Source of the DNA: Marinobacterium lutimaris | GTDB lineage: Bacteria > Pseudomonadota > Gammaproteobacteria > Pseudomonadales > Balneatricaceae | Assembly (NCBI RefSeq): GCF_900108065.1 | Contig: NZ_FNVQ01000003.1 | Span: 124,001 to 188,000 of the forward strand | Length of the DNA: 64,000 nt | Direction: 5' to 3' | Shown: positions 1 to 8,353 of the stretch, piece by piece | How the letters are laid out: each line of letters opens with the position of its first letter | How positions within the stretch are numbered: the first letter of the stretch is position 1 | Notes under the pieces: generated by a model | Seen by the model: the letters and a program-made list of their open reading frames with translations, nothing else | Databases searched by the model: none | What the model was told of the DNA's origin: nothing | Made by a program: the position numbers and the translations under genes

Positions 1-419
1 ACGTTGGTGCCGCCTTCCATCTGCTGGATAGCGTAATGGGTGACAGCGGTTTTATCGGTAGCGCCGTGCCAGTGTTTAACACCCGGCGGACACCAGACCA
101 CATCGCCCGGCTCCATCACGACTTTCTCTTTACCTTCTTCCTGGACCCAGCCCTTACCGTCGGTCACGACCAGCATCTGGCCAGCCGGGTGAGTGTGCCA
201 GTTAGAGCGCGCGCCCGGCAGGAACGTTACCTTGCCGCTGTTGACCGCGAACGGCTCTTTATTGGGGAACACCATTTCCACGTACACATCGCCGGTGAAC
301 TTATCAGCAGCACCAATAAAGGTGTCGCGTGTACCATTTTTGCTGATCTCCATGCCGTCAGCGAAAGCTGCACCGGAAAGCAGTGCAGTTGCCAGGGTTA
401 ACGCTCTAAGTCCATTCAT
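1..419 (-). CDS. Secreted cupin-domain protein (3' end beyond window)
   Basis: The reading frame starts at 419 behind a good AGGAG and runs off the left edge, so about 139 residues are visible and the C-terminus is missing. Residues 1-20 form a signal peptide ending in a Ser-Gly-Ala-Ala-Phe-Ala type cleavage site, so the protein is probably periplasmic. The single cupin barrel has motif 1 NWHTHPAGQ and motif 2 around KHWHG, giving the His, His, Gln and His metal ligands of small Mn/Fe cupins. It closely resembles the cytoplasmic cupin at 46500-46943, which looks like the Granulicella-type (R)-hydroxynitrile lyase group. Both lie next to CMD and LysR genes. Substrate unknown; the lyase name should not be taken as proven. 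Confidence 0.85.
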   Translation of the reverse strand, partial: MNGLRALTLATALLSGAAFADGMEISKNGTRDTFIGAADKFTGDVYVEMVFPNKEPFAVNSGKVTFLPGARSNWHTHPAGQMLVVTDGKGWVQEEGKEKVVMEPGDVVWCPPGVKHWHGATDKTAVTHYAIQQMEGGTN

Positions 420-517
420 TTGGGATCTCCTATGAGAGGTTCAGTTTTCGGATAGTAATTTTCGGGCACTCAGGCCGGCGCAAACAGCGCTTTCCAGCGG
501 CCCCTAATCTCAAGCGG

Positions 518-1237
518 TCAGTGCCGGGACGCGCGCACCACCTCATGACGCAGCCAGACCACGCCACCATCCAGCACCTCGCTGGAGAGCAAACGCAGAC
601 CCTGCCCCGCCCCCGGCAGGTCATCAGGCGCACCAGCGGCATCAACAATACCGGGCACCCCTTTGAGACCATCCAGCGTCGGGCAGATCAATACGCTGAA
701 TTCATCGATCAGCCCTGCAGTCCAGAACGTACCGTTGGTGGTGCCACCGCCCTCAAGCAGCAACCGCTCAACACCAAAGGCTTCGCCGATCGCCGTCAAC
801 GCCTGTTCAAGGCGATCCCCTTCAGGCCCGGCAAATACATAGGAAACACCGGCCTGATTCAGCTTGGCCAGGGTCGCATTGGGAACCCGCTCGGACAGCA
901 CGACGACCAGATGTTCATCCGCCAGTTCACTGGCTTCAGGCCGCAGGCGACCCTGAGGATCGATGGCGATCGCCAGGCTCCTGTCACCGGCAACGGCGAA
1001 AGCGTTATCACGCGGCATCGCCGTGCCGAGGAGTTCAGGGTGCTCTTCCTGACTGACGTACTCCGCCATGGTTTTACGCCCGACTATCCAGCCACCGGCG
1101 TTGAAGCTGTCCGCGGCCGGTTCATAGTGAGCTTCGATCAGATCCCAGATGTTGCGGTCAGCGGAATCGCTCCAGCGTGACGGCAGAAGCCGTCCATCCA
1201 GGCTGGTGATCATGTGGCAGATTATCTGTGGACGCAT
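518..1237 (-). CDS. RibD C-terminal / dihydrofolate-reductase-like NADPH reductase
   Basis: A 239-residue protein of the RibD_C fold, the NADPH-dependent reductase domain also used by riboflavin biosynthesis. The start at 1237 gives the family-typical N-terminus MRPQIICHMITSLDGR; an upstream ATG at 1273 would add 12 residues with no family resemblance. The N-terminal strand with SLDGR and the central LLLEGGGTTNG motif (nucleotide-binding loop) are clear. There is no deaminase domain and no rib genes nearby, so it is one of the stand-alone reductases of unknown substrate rather than RibD. It lies tail-to-tail with nothing and just upstream of the cupin gene on the same strand, with about 100 bp between them. 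Confidence 0.8.
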   Translation of the reverse strand: MRPQIICHMITSLDGRLLPSRWSDSADRNIWDLIEAHYEPAADSFNAGGWIVGRKTMAEYVSQEEHPELLGTAMPRDNAFAVAGDRSLAIAIDPQGRLRPEASELADEHLVVVLSERVPNATLAKLNQAGVSYVFAGPEGDRLEQALTAIGEAFGVERLLLEGGGTTNGTFWTAGLIDEFSVLICPTLDGLKGVPGIVDAAGAPDDLPGAGQGLRLLSSEVLDGGVVWLRHEVVRASRH

Positions 1238-1460
1238 GGTGCCTCGTGCTTTATTTCGCATAACCGGTTTCAAACAGGGCGATAGTCCTGTAACGCTGTT
1301 TCTGCAGATAGTTAAGCCAAAGGTAGAGAAGGCCCGTACACCGATAAACAGCGCTCATCCTCTTTCTGTTATGAATCGGAATCATTAAAAAAGATTGAAC
1401 CACGGAAAGCTTAGCAACGCTGTCCAATCGAGGGCCCAACGGCTTCGTTACCGCCCCTTT

Positions 1461-2096
1461 TCAACCGAGCCTGTCAAAACGGTAAACAAGCTCCGGTCCG
1501 CCGGGCTGGGAATAGGCCAGCTCCGCAGTGACCATGGCAAACGGCTCAACAAAACGAGCATTGCGCAGCGCCCCAGTGTCGAGCGGTTCATAACCGACAT
1601 CGCTGATCAGCTGACGCGCAACCTTTTTGGCCCACTCATCATCACCGTAGTAGATCATCTGCGGTCGTGGGGAGCGGGTCTTGCGACCTTCGAACACCTC
1701 AAACAGCACTTCGCTCGGGCTGGTATTAAACGCCGATACCCAGCGCACATGGGGCAGCCGCTCGGCCAGCTTCTCCGCTCCGGATGTGGTTGTGCCCACC
1801 ACCAGGTTTGCGTTCTCTTCATCCAGCGGCACGCAGCAGTTGATCACCACTTTGCCGGAAAGCTCACCCACCTGCTCCAGAACGTCATCGATCCGCGACC
1901 AGTGCACCGACAGCAGGATCACATCGGCCTGCGCAGCTTCGGCGGGTGTGCCCACCTTGCCACCGGCATCCCTCGCCAGTCGCTCCAGCTTGGATGGATT
2001 CCTGCTGTAGCTGAACGTGATCTGGTGACCCGCCCTGGCCCAGATCGTACCGATCTTGGCGCCCATCAGGCCCGAGCCAATGACTCCTATCTTCAT
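1461..2096 (-). CDS. NADPH-dependent F420-oxidoreductase-like Rossmann protein
   Basis: A 211-residue protein with an N-terminal dinucleotide-binding fingerprint GSGLMGAKIG and the general layout of the NADP_oxidored_F420 family (related to P5C reductase N-domains). In bacteria without F420 these act as NADPH reductases of unknown substrate, or ferric reductases. The start has a strong AAAGGAGG. It is divergent from the LysR gene at 2190 with a 93 bp shared promoter region, which makes it the likely target of that regulator. Confidence 0.78.
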   Translation of the reverse strand: MKIGVIGSGLMGAKIGTIWARAGHQITFSYSRNPSKLERLARDAGGKVGTPAEAAQADVILLSVHWSRIDDVLEQVGELSGKVVINCCVPLDEENANLVVGTTTSGAEKLAERLPHVRWVSAFNTSPSEVLFEVFEGRKTRSPRPQMIYYGDDEWAKKVARQLISDVGYEPLDTGALRNARFVEPFAMVTAELAYSQPGGPELVYRFDRLG

Positions 2097-2189
2097 AGAA
2101 CCTCCTTTGCCGATTCTTTTTATTTTCAGTTAAACAATTTATTGCCCGGATACTGATACAATCATCCAAATGATGAAGGAGACTCATTA

Positions 2190-3083
2190 ATGCTTAGAGA
2201 GAACGTAACCGATCTGATGTCTTTCGTCGTCGTTGCGCGCGTTGGCAGCTTCACCCGTGCCGCTGCGCAGATCGGCGTCTCTCAATCCGCCCTGAGCCAT
2301 GCGGTACGCGGCCTGGAAACACGCCTCGGCGTGCGTCTGCTGACCCGTACCACCCGAAAAGTCACTCCTACCCCGGAAGGCGAACGGGTACTCGAGCGTA
2401 TTGCCCCCCACTTCACCCAGATCGAGGAAGAGCTGGAAGCACTGGTCGAAATGCGCGACCAGCCCGCCGGCACCATCCGTATCACCACCACCGACCACGC
2501 CGCCGACACCGTCGTCTGGCCCAAGCTGGCGCCGGTGCTGCTGCAATACCCGGATCTCAAGGTCGAGGTGGTGACCGACTACAGCTTGACCGATATTGTG
2601 GCGGAAAAGTTCGACGCTGGCGTACGCCTGGGCGAACAGGTTTCCGAGGGCATGATCGCCGTACGTGTCGGGCCGGACTTTCGCATGCTGGTGGTGGGTG
2701 CGCCCAGCTACTTCGAAAACCGTGACAAGCCCCTCTCCCCTCAGGATCTGACCGATCATAACTGCATTAACCTGCGACTTTCGACCCACGGCGGCCTTTA
2801 TGCCTGGGAGTTCGAGAAAGAGGACCGCGAGGTCAATGTGCGTGTCGATGGCCAGTTCACCTTCAACAACATCTATCCCGTCGTGCAAGCCGCACTGGAT
2901 GGATATGGCCTGGGCTATGTGCCGGAAGACCTGGTGCGCGAACATATCGACGCAGGCCGCCTGATCACCGTACTTGAAGACTGGACACCGCCCTTCCCCG
3001 GTTACTTTTTCTACTACCCGCACCGCCGTCAGTCATCGCTGGCATTTCGTGTCATCGTCGAGGCGCTGCAACACCAGGAGTAA
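2190..3083 (+). CDS. LysR-family transcriptional regulator
   Basis: A 297-residue LysR protein: winged helix-turn-helix in residues 1-60 (SFTRAAAQIGVSQSALSHAV), linker helix, then the periplasmic-binding-like effector domain to the end. GAAGGAG precedes the ATG. It sits divergent from the NADPH reductase gene and 141 bp ahead of the CMD gene, so it probably controls both. It is paralogous to the LysR at 45466-46365: both share THGGLYAWEFE in the effector domain and a C-terminal PFPGY--YYP-RRQ--AFRV pattern, and both stand next to CMD genes. Confidence 0.9.
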   Translation: MLRENVTDLMSFVVVARVGSFTRAAAQIGVSQSALSHAVRGLETRLGVRLLTRTTRKVTPTPEGERVLERIAPHFTQIEEELEALVEMRDQPAGTIRITTTDHAADTVVWPKLAPVLLQYPDLKVEVVTDYSLTDIVAEKFDAGVRLGEQVSEGMIAVRVGPDFRMLVVGAPSYFENRDKPLSPQDLTDHNCINLRLSTHGGLYAWEFEKEDREVNVRVDGQFTFNNIYPVVQAALDGYGLGYVPEDLVREHIDAGRLITVLEDWTPPFPGYFFYYPHRRQSSLAFRVIVEALQHQE

Positions 3084-3224
3084 GACCTATTCATGATTGA
3101 ATATCATAACTCCTTGCTGCCCCACCACCTTGCCCCAAAAGCGACAGCCTGAGATCTTTCTGAGAGTTGTTATGGATGCCGGTGTACCAAGCACCGGTGT
3201 GCACACACTTAAAGGGAGATGAAG

Positions 3225-4004
3225 ATGAAACGAATAGCAGCCCCGTTGCTGACGGCCGCAATCACGAGCACCCTGGCGATCTCTGCTCATGCGGAAAACT
3301 ATCCGGGCGTACCGGCACTGGAAGAGCTGGGTAAAGCCGCTCCGGCGCTGGAAGACTACACCGGTAACCTGGTACTGGGCGAAGTCTGGAAGCGCCCCGA
3401 CCTGTCACCGCGCGACCGCAGCATCGCCACCCTGGCGACACTGGTGGCGCGTAACCAGACCGGCGAACTGCGCTACCACGTCAACTTCGCGCTGGATAAC
3501 GGCGTGAAGCCCGCTGAAATTTCCGAAATCATCACCCACCTGGCGTTCTATGCCGGCTGGGGCAATGCCACCTCCGCCGCCAGCGTCGTCGCCAGCGTTT
3601 TTGAGGAGCGCGGCATCGGAGAAGACCAGCTGCCGGCCGCCGACATTGAGCTGCTGCCGCTGGACGTAGAAACCGAAGAGGCCCGTGAAACCGCCGTGCA
3701 GAAAAACTACGGTGGTATCGCCGATGGCGTGCTGAAATACACCACCGAAGCACTGTTCCGCGATCTCTGGCTGCGCCCGGACCTGGCACCGCGTGACCGC
3801 AGCCTGGTGACCGTCAGCGCCCTGATCGCCACCGGTAAGATCGAGCAGGTTTCCTTCCACCTGGGCAAGGCGATGGATAATGGCCTGACCAAACCGGAAG
3901 CGTCCGAGCTGCTGACCCACCTGGCGTTCTACGCCGGCTGGCCGAACATCTTCTCCACCCTGCCGGTGGCAGAAAAAGTGTTTGAGGCCAAGGCCGCGAA
4001 ATAA
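3225..4004 (+). CDS. Secreted double-domain carboxymuconolactone decarboxylase family protein
   Basis: A 259-residue protein with two repeats of the CMD/AhpD-like helical fold; each repeat carries an RPDL(S/A)PRDRS segment followed by a THLAFYAGW segment. The start at 3225 is chosen over 3219 because AAAGGGAG lies at 3211-3218, too close to the first ATG. Residues 1-23 are a clear signal peptide ending AHA, so the protein acts in the periplasm, unlike the CMD protein at 47576. No CxxC redox pair is seen, which argues against AhpD-type peroxidase activity. The substrate is unknown. It is followed by a strong terminator. Confidence 0.85.
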   Translation: MKRIAAPLLTAAITSTLAISAHAENYPGVPALEELGKAAPALEDYTGNLVLGEVWKRPDLSPRDRSIATLATLVARNQTGELRYHVNFALDNGVKPAEISEIITHLAFYAGWGNATSAASVVASVFEERGIGEDQLPAADIELLPLDVETEEARETAVQKNYGGIADGVLKYTTEALFRDLWLRPDLAPRDRSLVTVSALIATGKIEQVSFHLGKAMDNGLTKPEASELLTHLAFYAGWPNIFSTLPVAEKVFEAKAAK

Positions 4005-4033
4005 GTAGATAAGCGCTAATCGATAGCGCAGAT

Positions 4034-4082
4034 AAGGTGTCGAGCCATGTACTGATCAAAGCCTGGCTCGGCGCCTTTTTTA
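4034..4082 (+). terminator. Rho-independent terminator after the CMD gene
   Basis: A stem of GGTGTCGAGCCA with TGGCTCGGCGCC (one G-T type pairing) around a 15-base loop, followed by a run of T. It closes the rightward LysR/CMD transcript. Confidence 0.85.
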
Positions 4083-4261
4083 TTACACCACCCACGTCCA
4101 TACCGTTCTTTCATCCTCAGTAATCACCACCTGTCCCCATAGTCGTCCAACCAGCCTCTTCGCCTGCTGACCTCCGATGCACCTGGCATTAGAGTAGGGG
4201 CTGTGATCTCATCTCAGATGTCGAACCATCCAGCCTAACCCAGTGATATACATCGGGAGAC

Positions 4262-4897
4262 ATGCAGGTGCCCGCCCAGCCCCATATCGTTTTAATACAC
4301 GGACTCTACATGCGCCCGCTGGTGATGCGGCCCATGGCGCGGTGGTTTGAAGCGCATGGCTACGCAACCAGCTCATTCGGCTACAGGACCACCTCCGAGT
4401 CACTGCAACTCAATATCGAAAAGCTCGATGCCCACCTTAACGCCATCACAGCGCCGGAAATTTACCTAGTCTGCCACTCCCTGGGAGGCCTGCTGGCCCG
4501 TGCTTATCTTGAAGCGATGGGAGCGAATCATGCGATCAGCAAGGTGGTGACGATCGGCACCCCGCATCAGGGAGCGGAGATCGCCCAGTGGATGCATTTA
4601 AACAAACTCAGCGTTCTTCTCGGCCACAGCCTCACAAAAGGGCTGATCGATAACCGGTCGGACTGGGGGCTGGATGTACCTCTTGGCAGTATTGCCGGGG
4701 ATGGCGGCGTCGGCTTCCTGCCGCTGATCGCTCAAAACTCAGAACCTTCGGACGGCACCGTTGCTGTCAGAGAAACCCACCTGACAGGTGAAACCGACCA
4801 TATTGTCCTGCCCTACAGCCATACCCAGCTGATTCTCGTCACCGAGGTGTACGAGCAGGCGCTCAACTTCATACAAGGCGGCCACTTTGTGCACTAG
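4262..4897 (+). CDS. Alpha/beta hydrolase, lipase/PGAP1-like
   Basis: A 211-residue cytoplasmic hydrolase. An oxyanion-type HG motif occurs near residue 14 (LIHGLY) and the nucleophile elbow is CHSLGG around residues 75-80, followed by a VVTIGTPHQGAEIA segment characteristic of triacylglycerol lipase/PGAP1-like proteins. A C-terminal SHTQLI histidine near residue 185 completes a plausible Ser-Asp-His triad. There is no signal peptide. It stands alone, with a GGGAG just ahead of the ATG. Confidence 0.82.
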   Translation: MQVPAQPHIVLIHGLYMRPLVMRPMARWFEAHGYATSSFGYRTTSESLQLNIEKLDAHLNAITAPEIYLVCHSLGGLLARAYLEAMGANHAISKVVTIGTPHQGAEIAQWMHLNKLSVLLGHSLTKGLIDNRSDWGLDVPLGSIAGDGGVGFLPLIAQNSEPSDGTVAVRETHLTGETDHIVLPYSHTQLILVTEVYEQALNFIQGGHFVH

Positions 4898-5183
4898 CCA
4901 CCCCGGCTTATAAATCCTTGGCAGCCCTTCATGCGCCCTGTCCGCGACTCTTGGGTTAATTCTTTTCCAGCAACGCAGGCGTATTGTCGCGTATTCACCA
5001 AAAGGCTCTAACCCAGGCTATCAACTTGTGTCGGGTTTACGACTATCGAACCGGAACGGCCACCCCAGGCAGAATTAATTCTTTAAAAAACAAATAGTTA
5101 CAAGCCATCACCCATCCTCAGGGCCAGGGAATATTTTTTGCAAAGGGCTGATACCGTTTGTTTTAGCCCAAGGAATTACAAGT

Positions 5184-5402
5184 ATGTCTGTACAAACTAT
5201 CAAAGCATTTTCGGATAAAGCACGCGAAGACGCAGAGCTCGGTGCCCAGCTGAAAGCCTGTCTCAAAATGAAAGAACTCTTTGCCCTGGCTCGGGATAAC
5301 GGCTTCGAGCTGGAAGAAGACTCTCTGTATCCGCCCAACGAGCCCCAGTTCACCGAAGATCAGCTCTCTGAGCGTATGGTGAAAGCGCTGCTGCGCGCCT
5401 GA
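5184..5402 (+). CDS. Nif11-domain small protein
   Basis: A 72-residue protein with the Nif11 / nitrile-hydratase-leader-like helical domain: S(V)xxIKAF, the AREDAELGAQLKAC helix, FALARDNGFELEEDSL, then an acidic tail. AAGGAA precedes the ATG. Nif11 domains occur as nitrogenase-associated proteins and as leader regions of RiPP precursors; here there is no Gly-Gly cleavage site, no core peptide rich in Cys/Ser/Thr, and no modification enzyme or nif gene nearby. It looks like a free-standing Nif11 protein of unknown role. Confidence 0.75.
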   Translation: MSVQTIKAFSDKAREDAELGAQLKACLKMKELFALARDNGFELEEDSLYPPNEPQFTEDQLSERMVKALLRA

Positions 5403-5430
5403 TACTCTGCTTATTGCTCGCGATAGCCCG

Positions 5431-5469
5431 GTTACCCACCTCCGCGGACTCCCATCTGAGGTGGGTAAC
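5431..5469 (+). terminator. Perfect 12-bp inverted repeat after the Nif11 gene
   Basis: GTTACCCACCTC and GAGGTGGGTAAC flank a 15-base loop. No T-run follows, so it may be a transcript-stabilising hairpin or a weak terminator rather than a classic intrinsic one. Confidence 0.5.
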
Positions 5470-5613
5470 TGGCGTATTCAGATACCGAACGCCGACAAAC
5501 TCCCCTGACTACTGATATGTATCAACGCCCGACGGATATCCCGTTGCGGGATTCCCATCACCTGCCATGCTAAACGTATCTAACACGCATGATTACTTAG
5601 CGAGGATAGGATC

Positions 5614-6264
5614 ATGAAAGCGTTCACTCGATCAGCAGGTATAGCGTCTCTCGTTGTGGGACTCGCACTGAGCCTGCCGGTGGCTGCAGATGAGTATCAA
5701 CACATGCAGCCACATCAAGGAATGCACTACGGACAGGGCATGATGCAGGGCTATGGTCAGGGAATGATGCAGGGTTATGGCCCGATGATGGGCTACGGCG
5801 GTATGGGTATGATGCACGGCGGTCCGATGATGGCTGGACCAGGTATGGGTTATGGCATGGGAATGATCCATGGCGGCCCGATGATGGGTTACGGCATGGG
5901 AATGGGTGGCATGGGTATGATGCCTTGCCCACTCATGGTCGGCGCCCAGGGCATGCCCGGATATGGTCTGCAGCTGGACGAAGCGCAGCAGGAGAAGATG
6001 TCTCAGATCCGTGAGAAATTCTGGCAACAGCAACAGGATCAAATGCAGGAGATGTGGGAGCATCACAGCGAGATGCAGAAACTCTGGCTGGACGGTTCCG
6101 CGGACAACGACAAGATACTGGATGCCCATCGCAAGATGCAGCAGGACCAACTGAAGATGCTGGAAGAGCGACTGAACCTGCAGAAAGAGATGGACGCGGT
6201 ACTGACCGATGAGCAACGTCAGCAACTGAAACAGATGCGGCGTGGGATGTATCCCGGCAGTTAA
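5614..6264 (+). CDS. Met/Gly-rich periplasmic Spy/CpxP-like protein
   Basis: A 216-residue exported protein. Residues 1-25 are a signal peptide (cut after VAA). Residues 30-115 are low-complexity Met-Gly-Tyr-His-Pro repeats (units such as GYGQGMMQ and MHGGPMM), an arrangement typical of copper-binding periplasmic proteins. The rest is a helical Spy/CpxP-like segment rich in Gln, Glu and Met with an LTDEQRQQLKQM motif matching the LTxxQ signature. The combination suggests a metal-linked envelope stress chaperone or metal sponge. No two-component system is nearby. GAGGATAGG precedes the start. Confidence 0.75.
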   Translation: MKAFTRSAGIASLVVGLALSLPVAADEYQHMQPHQGMHYGQGMMQGYGQGMMQGYGPMMGYGGMGMMHGGPMMAGPGMGYGMGMIHGGPMMGYGMGMGGMGMMPCPLMVGAQGMPGYGLQLDEAQQEKMSQIREKFWQQQQDQMQEMWEHHSEMQKLWLDGSADNDKILDAHRKMQQDQLKMLEERLNLQKEMDAVLTDEQRQQLKQMRRGMYPGS

Positions 6265-6801
6265 TGGATTCCGTTGGAACGAACCTGATACACACCTGAC
6301 CGGGCCGGCGACCGATACTCCGCCATATAATCGCTGGCCCGTCGCTCTCTATACCACCCGATTCGCCTGCACCCAAGAATAGTCGTCACCGGCAAAGCCA
6401 ACGGCTTGCCTTGTCCTCCCACAACGGTTTACTGCGCCTGCTCGGCATCCCCGGGGCACTCAAGGTTAATTTGAAGAGCGTATCGCGTAAAAGCCCGAAC
6501 AAAGTCCCAAGGCCATCGGAACAGGCCGTTGATCAATCCTGTTCATAAAACCTAGACACCCGACCACCTTAATCACGCCATGCTTAATTTCTAAAATCGA
6601 CGATAACATCACCTTGGGTCTACGGACCTTCTTTCAGCGCTTTGCCGGCGTCAGCAACTCCCAAAGACTATAAATCAGAGCCATCCCTGCCGCCCCTGCA
6701 GTTGCTGCACGACACGCATAACACTGATAAGAATCCAGGCAGACTCACACAACGGGAAACGGAAGATCCCTAAACACTTATATCTCTATCAGGAGGGTTC
6801 A
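6265..6801. other. Non-coding stretch between Spy-like and nitroreductase genes
   Basis: About 540 bp in which neither strand shows a frame with a plausible start and protein-like composition. No repeats or terminator could be recognised. The last 20 bases hold the nitroreductase ribosome binding site (TCAGGAGGG). Confidence 0.5.
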
Positions 6802-7476
6802 ATGTCCACAGCATCTTTCCATGAACTGGTGCGCCAGCGCCGCTCGGTTCGCAAATACCTGCCGACTCCTCTGAGCAATGATCAACTAAAAGAGGTCCTC
6901 GAAGACGCCCAGTGGTCGCCGTCAAACTGCAATATCCAGCCCTGGCAGGTGCATCTGGTTTCCGGCGCCACCAAGGACAAGCTGAGCGAAGCGCTTAAAG
7001 CGGAGCACCTGGCAGGAAGAACCTCCGAAGATTTCTGGTTTGACCATGCCGGTTACGAGGGTGTCTATCTTGAGCGGATGATGCACATGGGTCAGAAGCG
7101 CAACGAAGCGCTGAATATCGCCCGCGACGATCAGGCCAGGCGCGATGAAGAGATGCTGCGCCAGTTCGAGTTCTTCGGCGCACCTCACGCGGCCCTGTTG
7201 TTTATGCCGGTGTTTGGTGACTCGGTACGCACCGCCGGAGACCTGGGAATGTATGGCCAGACGCTGCTGCTGTCACTCACCGCACGCGGCTATGCCGGTA
7301 TTCCGCAGACACTACTGGGCATGCATGCTGGCGTGATCCGTGAAGTGCTGGGAGTTCCTGAAGAGATGAAGATGCTGTACGGCATCTCCTTTGGCCACCC
7401 GGATCCCGAAGCGACCGGCTACAGCGTCAACCTGGGCCGCGCACCGATCAGCGATAACGTCCGCTTTTACGACTGA
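6802..7476 (+). CDS. Nitroreductase family flavoprotein
   Basis: A 224-residue FMN-dependent nitroreductase-like protein. The phosphate-binding RQRRSVRKY motif is at residues 11-19, and the SPSNCNIQPWQV segment near residue 40 is the usual FMN/active-site region. The C-terminal ISFGHPDPEA motif is typical. Such enzymes reduce nitroaromatics or quinones with NAD(P)H as homodimers. Strong CAGGAGGG ribosome binding site; single gene. Confidence 0.85.
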   Translation: MSTASFHELVRQRRSVRKYLPTPLSNDQLKEVLEDAQWSPSNCNIQPWQVHLVSGATKDKLSEALKAEHLAGRTSEDFWFDHAGYEGVYLERMMHMGQKRNEALNIARDDQARRDEEMLRQFEFFGAPHAALLFMPVFGDSVRTAGDLGMYGQTLLLSLTARGYAGIPQTLLGMHAGVIREVLGVPEEMKMLYGISFGHPDPEATGYSVNLGRAPISDNVRFYD

Positions 7477-7497
7477 TCTCGTCGAACCTCCCCGGCA

Positions 7498-7528
7498 GCG
7501 TCCTCTACGGTGATACACCGGAGGACGC
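7498..7528. terminator. Inverted repeat between convergent genes
   Basis: GCGTCCTC and GAGGACGC form an 8-bp stem with a 15-base loop in the gap between the nitroreductase and the leftward TrmH-like gene. There is no T-run on either side, so its terminator role is only inferred from position. Confidence 0.4.
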
Positions 7529-7551
7529 GGCCCCCTTCCCCACGCCTGCCG

Positions 7552-8064
7552 TCAGGCTCTTACCACCAGGCGGTTGTTCACATCGCGACTCGCCTTGATC
7601 CGCTCGGCATCATCGATCGGCAGGTCAGATTTGGCCAACCGGTCATACATCACCACATTCACCGTCGCCGCCAGGTTCATGCAGCCGATGGTCGGCACGT
7701 ACACCACATGGCTAGCCCTATCGACCACGGTCTGGGGAATCGAACCGTCTTCCGGGCCAAACACGTAGATCGCGTTTTCCGGATGACTGAAAGCTGGCAG
7801 AGGAATAGCCCCTTCAGCCAGTTCGACACAGATGATCGACATATCCTCGGCCAGCCCCTGGGCCAGGTCATCCACCTGCAGCAGAGGAATGGAGTTACCC
7901 ACATTCTTGGTATCGGTGCTGTAGCGGGAGGCGCGGGCAAAGCGTTCACCGACGTAGCGCACTTCATCGGCCTGATAGCAACCGGCCGCACGCAAAACAG
8001 CGCCCACATTGGACGGACTTTTGGGGTTAAAAAGACCGATAACAACGGATCCCTGTTTGGACAT
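7552..8064 (-). CDS. TrmH/SpoU-family RNA methyltransferase
   Basis: A 170-residue SPOUT methyltransferase with all three family motifs: NPKSPSNVGAVLRAA (motif 1, residues 13-27), IYVFGPEDGSIPQ (motif 2) and VYVPTIGCMNLAATVNV (motif 3, the knotted SAM-binding loop). It lacks an N-terminal RNA-binding extension, so it is a minimal form acting on tRNA or rRNA; the target cannot be told from sequence. The ribosome binding site is weak. Confidence 0.85.
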   Translation of the reverse strand: MSKQGSVVIGLFNPKSPSNVGAVLRAAGCYQADEVRYVGERFARASRYSTDTKNVGNSIPLLQVDDLAQGLAEDMSIICVELAEGAIPLPAFSHPENAIYVFGPEDGSIPQTVVDRASHVVYVPTIGCMNLAATVNVVMYDRLAKSDLPIDDAERIKASRDVNNRLVVRA

Positions 8065-8159
8065 CAGCGAGCGCTCATAAAATTAAAGGGCATTATTTTA
8101 GCCTTTATTTCTGTCTATCGGGTTTAAAAATTCGTGTCGCGATCACGGCGAATCTCTTA

Positions 8160-8287
8160 GCAGGAGGCACGCCTCCGTGCTGATTGGACCCTGCACGGCA
8201 GTGATTCAAAACCCCGGCGGGTGATCGCGGCGAGGCGCCGCTCCTACTCGAAATGTGCCAGGGTAGGAGGCGCGCCCCGCGCCGATT
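8160..8287. repeat. REP-like palindromic repeats
   Basis: Three short GC-rich units with the GTAGGAGC/GATCGCGG style seen in gammaproteobacterial REP sequences: 8160-8185 (stem GGAGGC/GCCTCC), 8223-8247 (GATCGCGGCGAGGCGCCGCT...) and 8263-8287 (GTAGGAGGCGCGCCCCGCGC...). The last two are in opposite orientation and form a BIME-like pair. They sit between the 3' end of the Gfo/Idh gene and the 5' end of the TrmH-like gene. Confidence 0.65.
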
Positions 8288-8353
8288 GAACAGGCAAAAA
8301 AGGGCCGGCCACCTTAACAGCAGCCGCCCCAGGGGGACTTACCTATGGGGTGT

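Noticed and set aside
2187-3023. A 278-codon open frame antisense to the LysR gene
   Set aside because: Shadow of the regulator gene, with no start signal and no recognisable protein features.
3225-4004. An AhpD-type peroxidase
   Set aside because: The CMD repeats lack the CxxC redox motif that AhpD needs.
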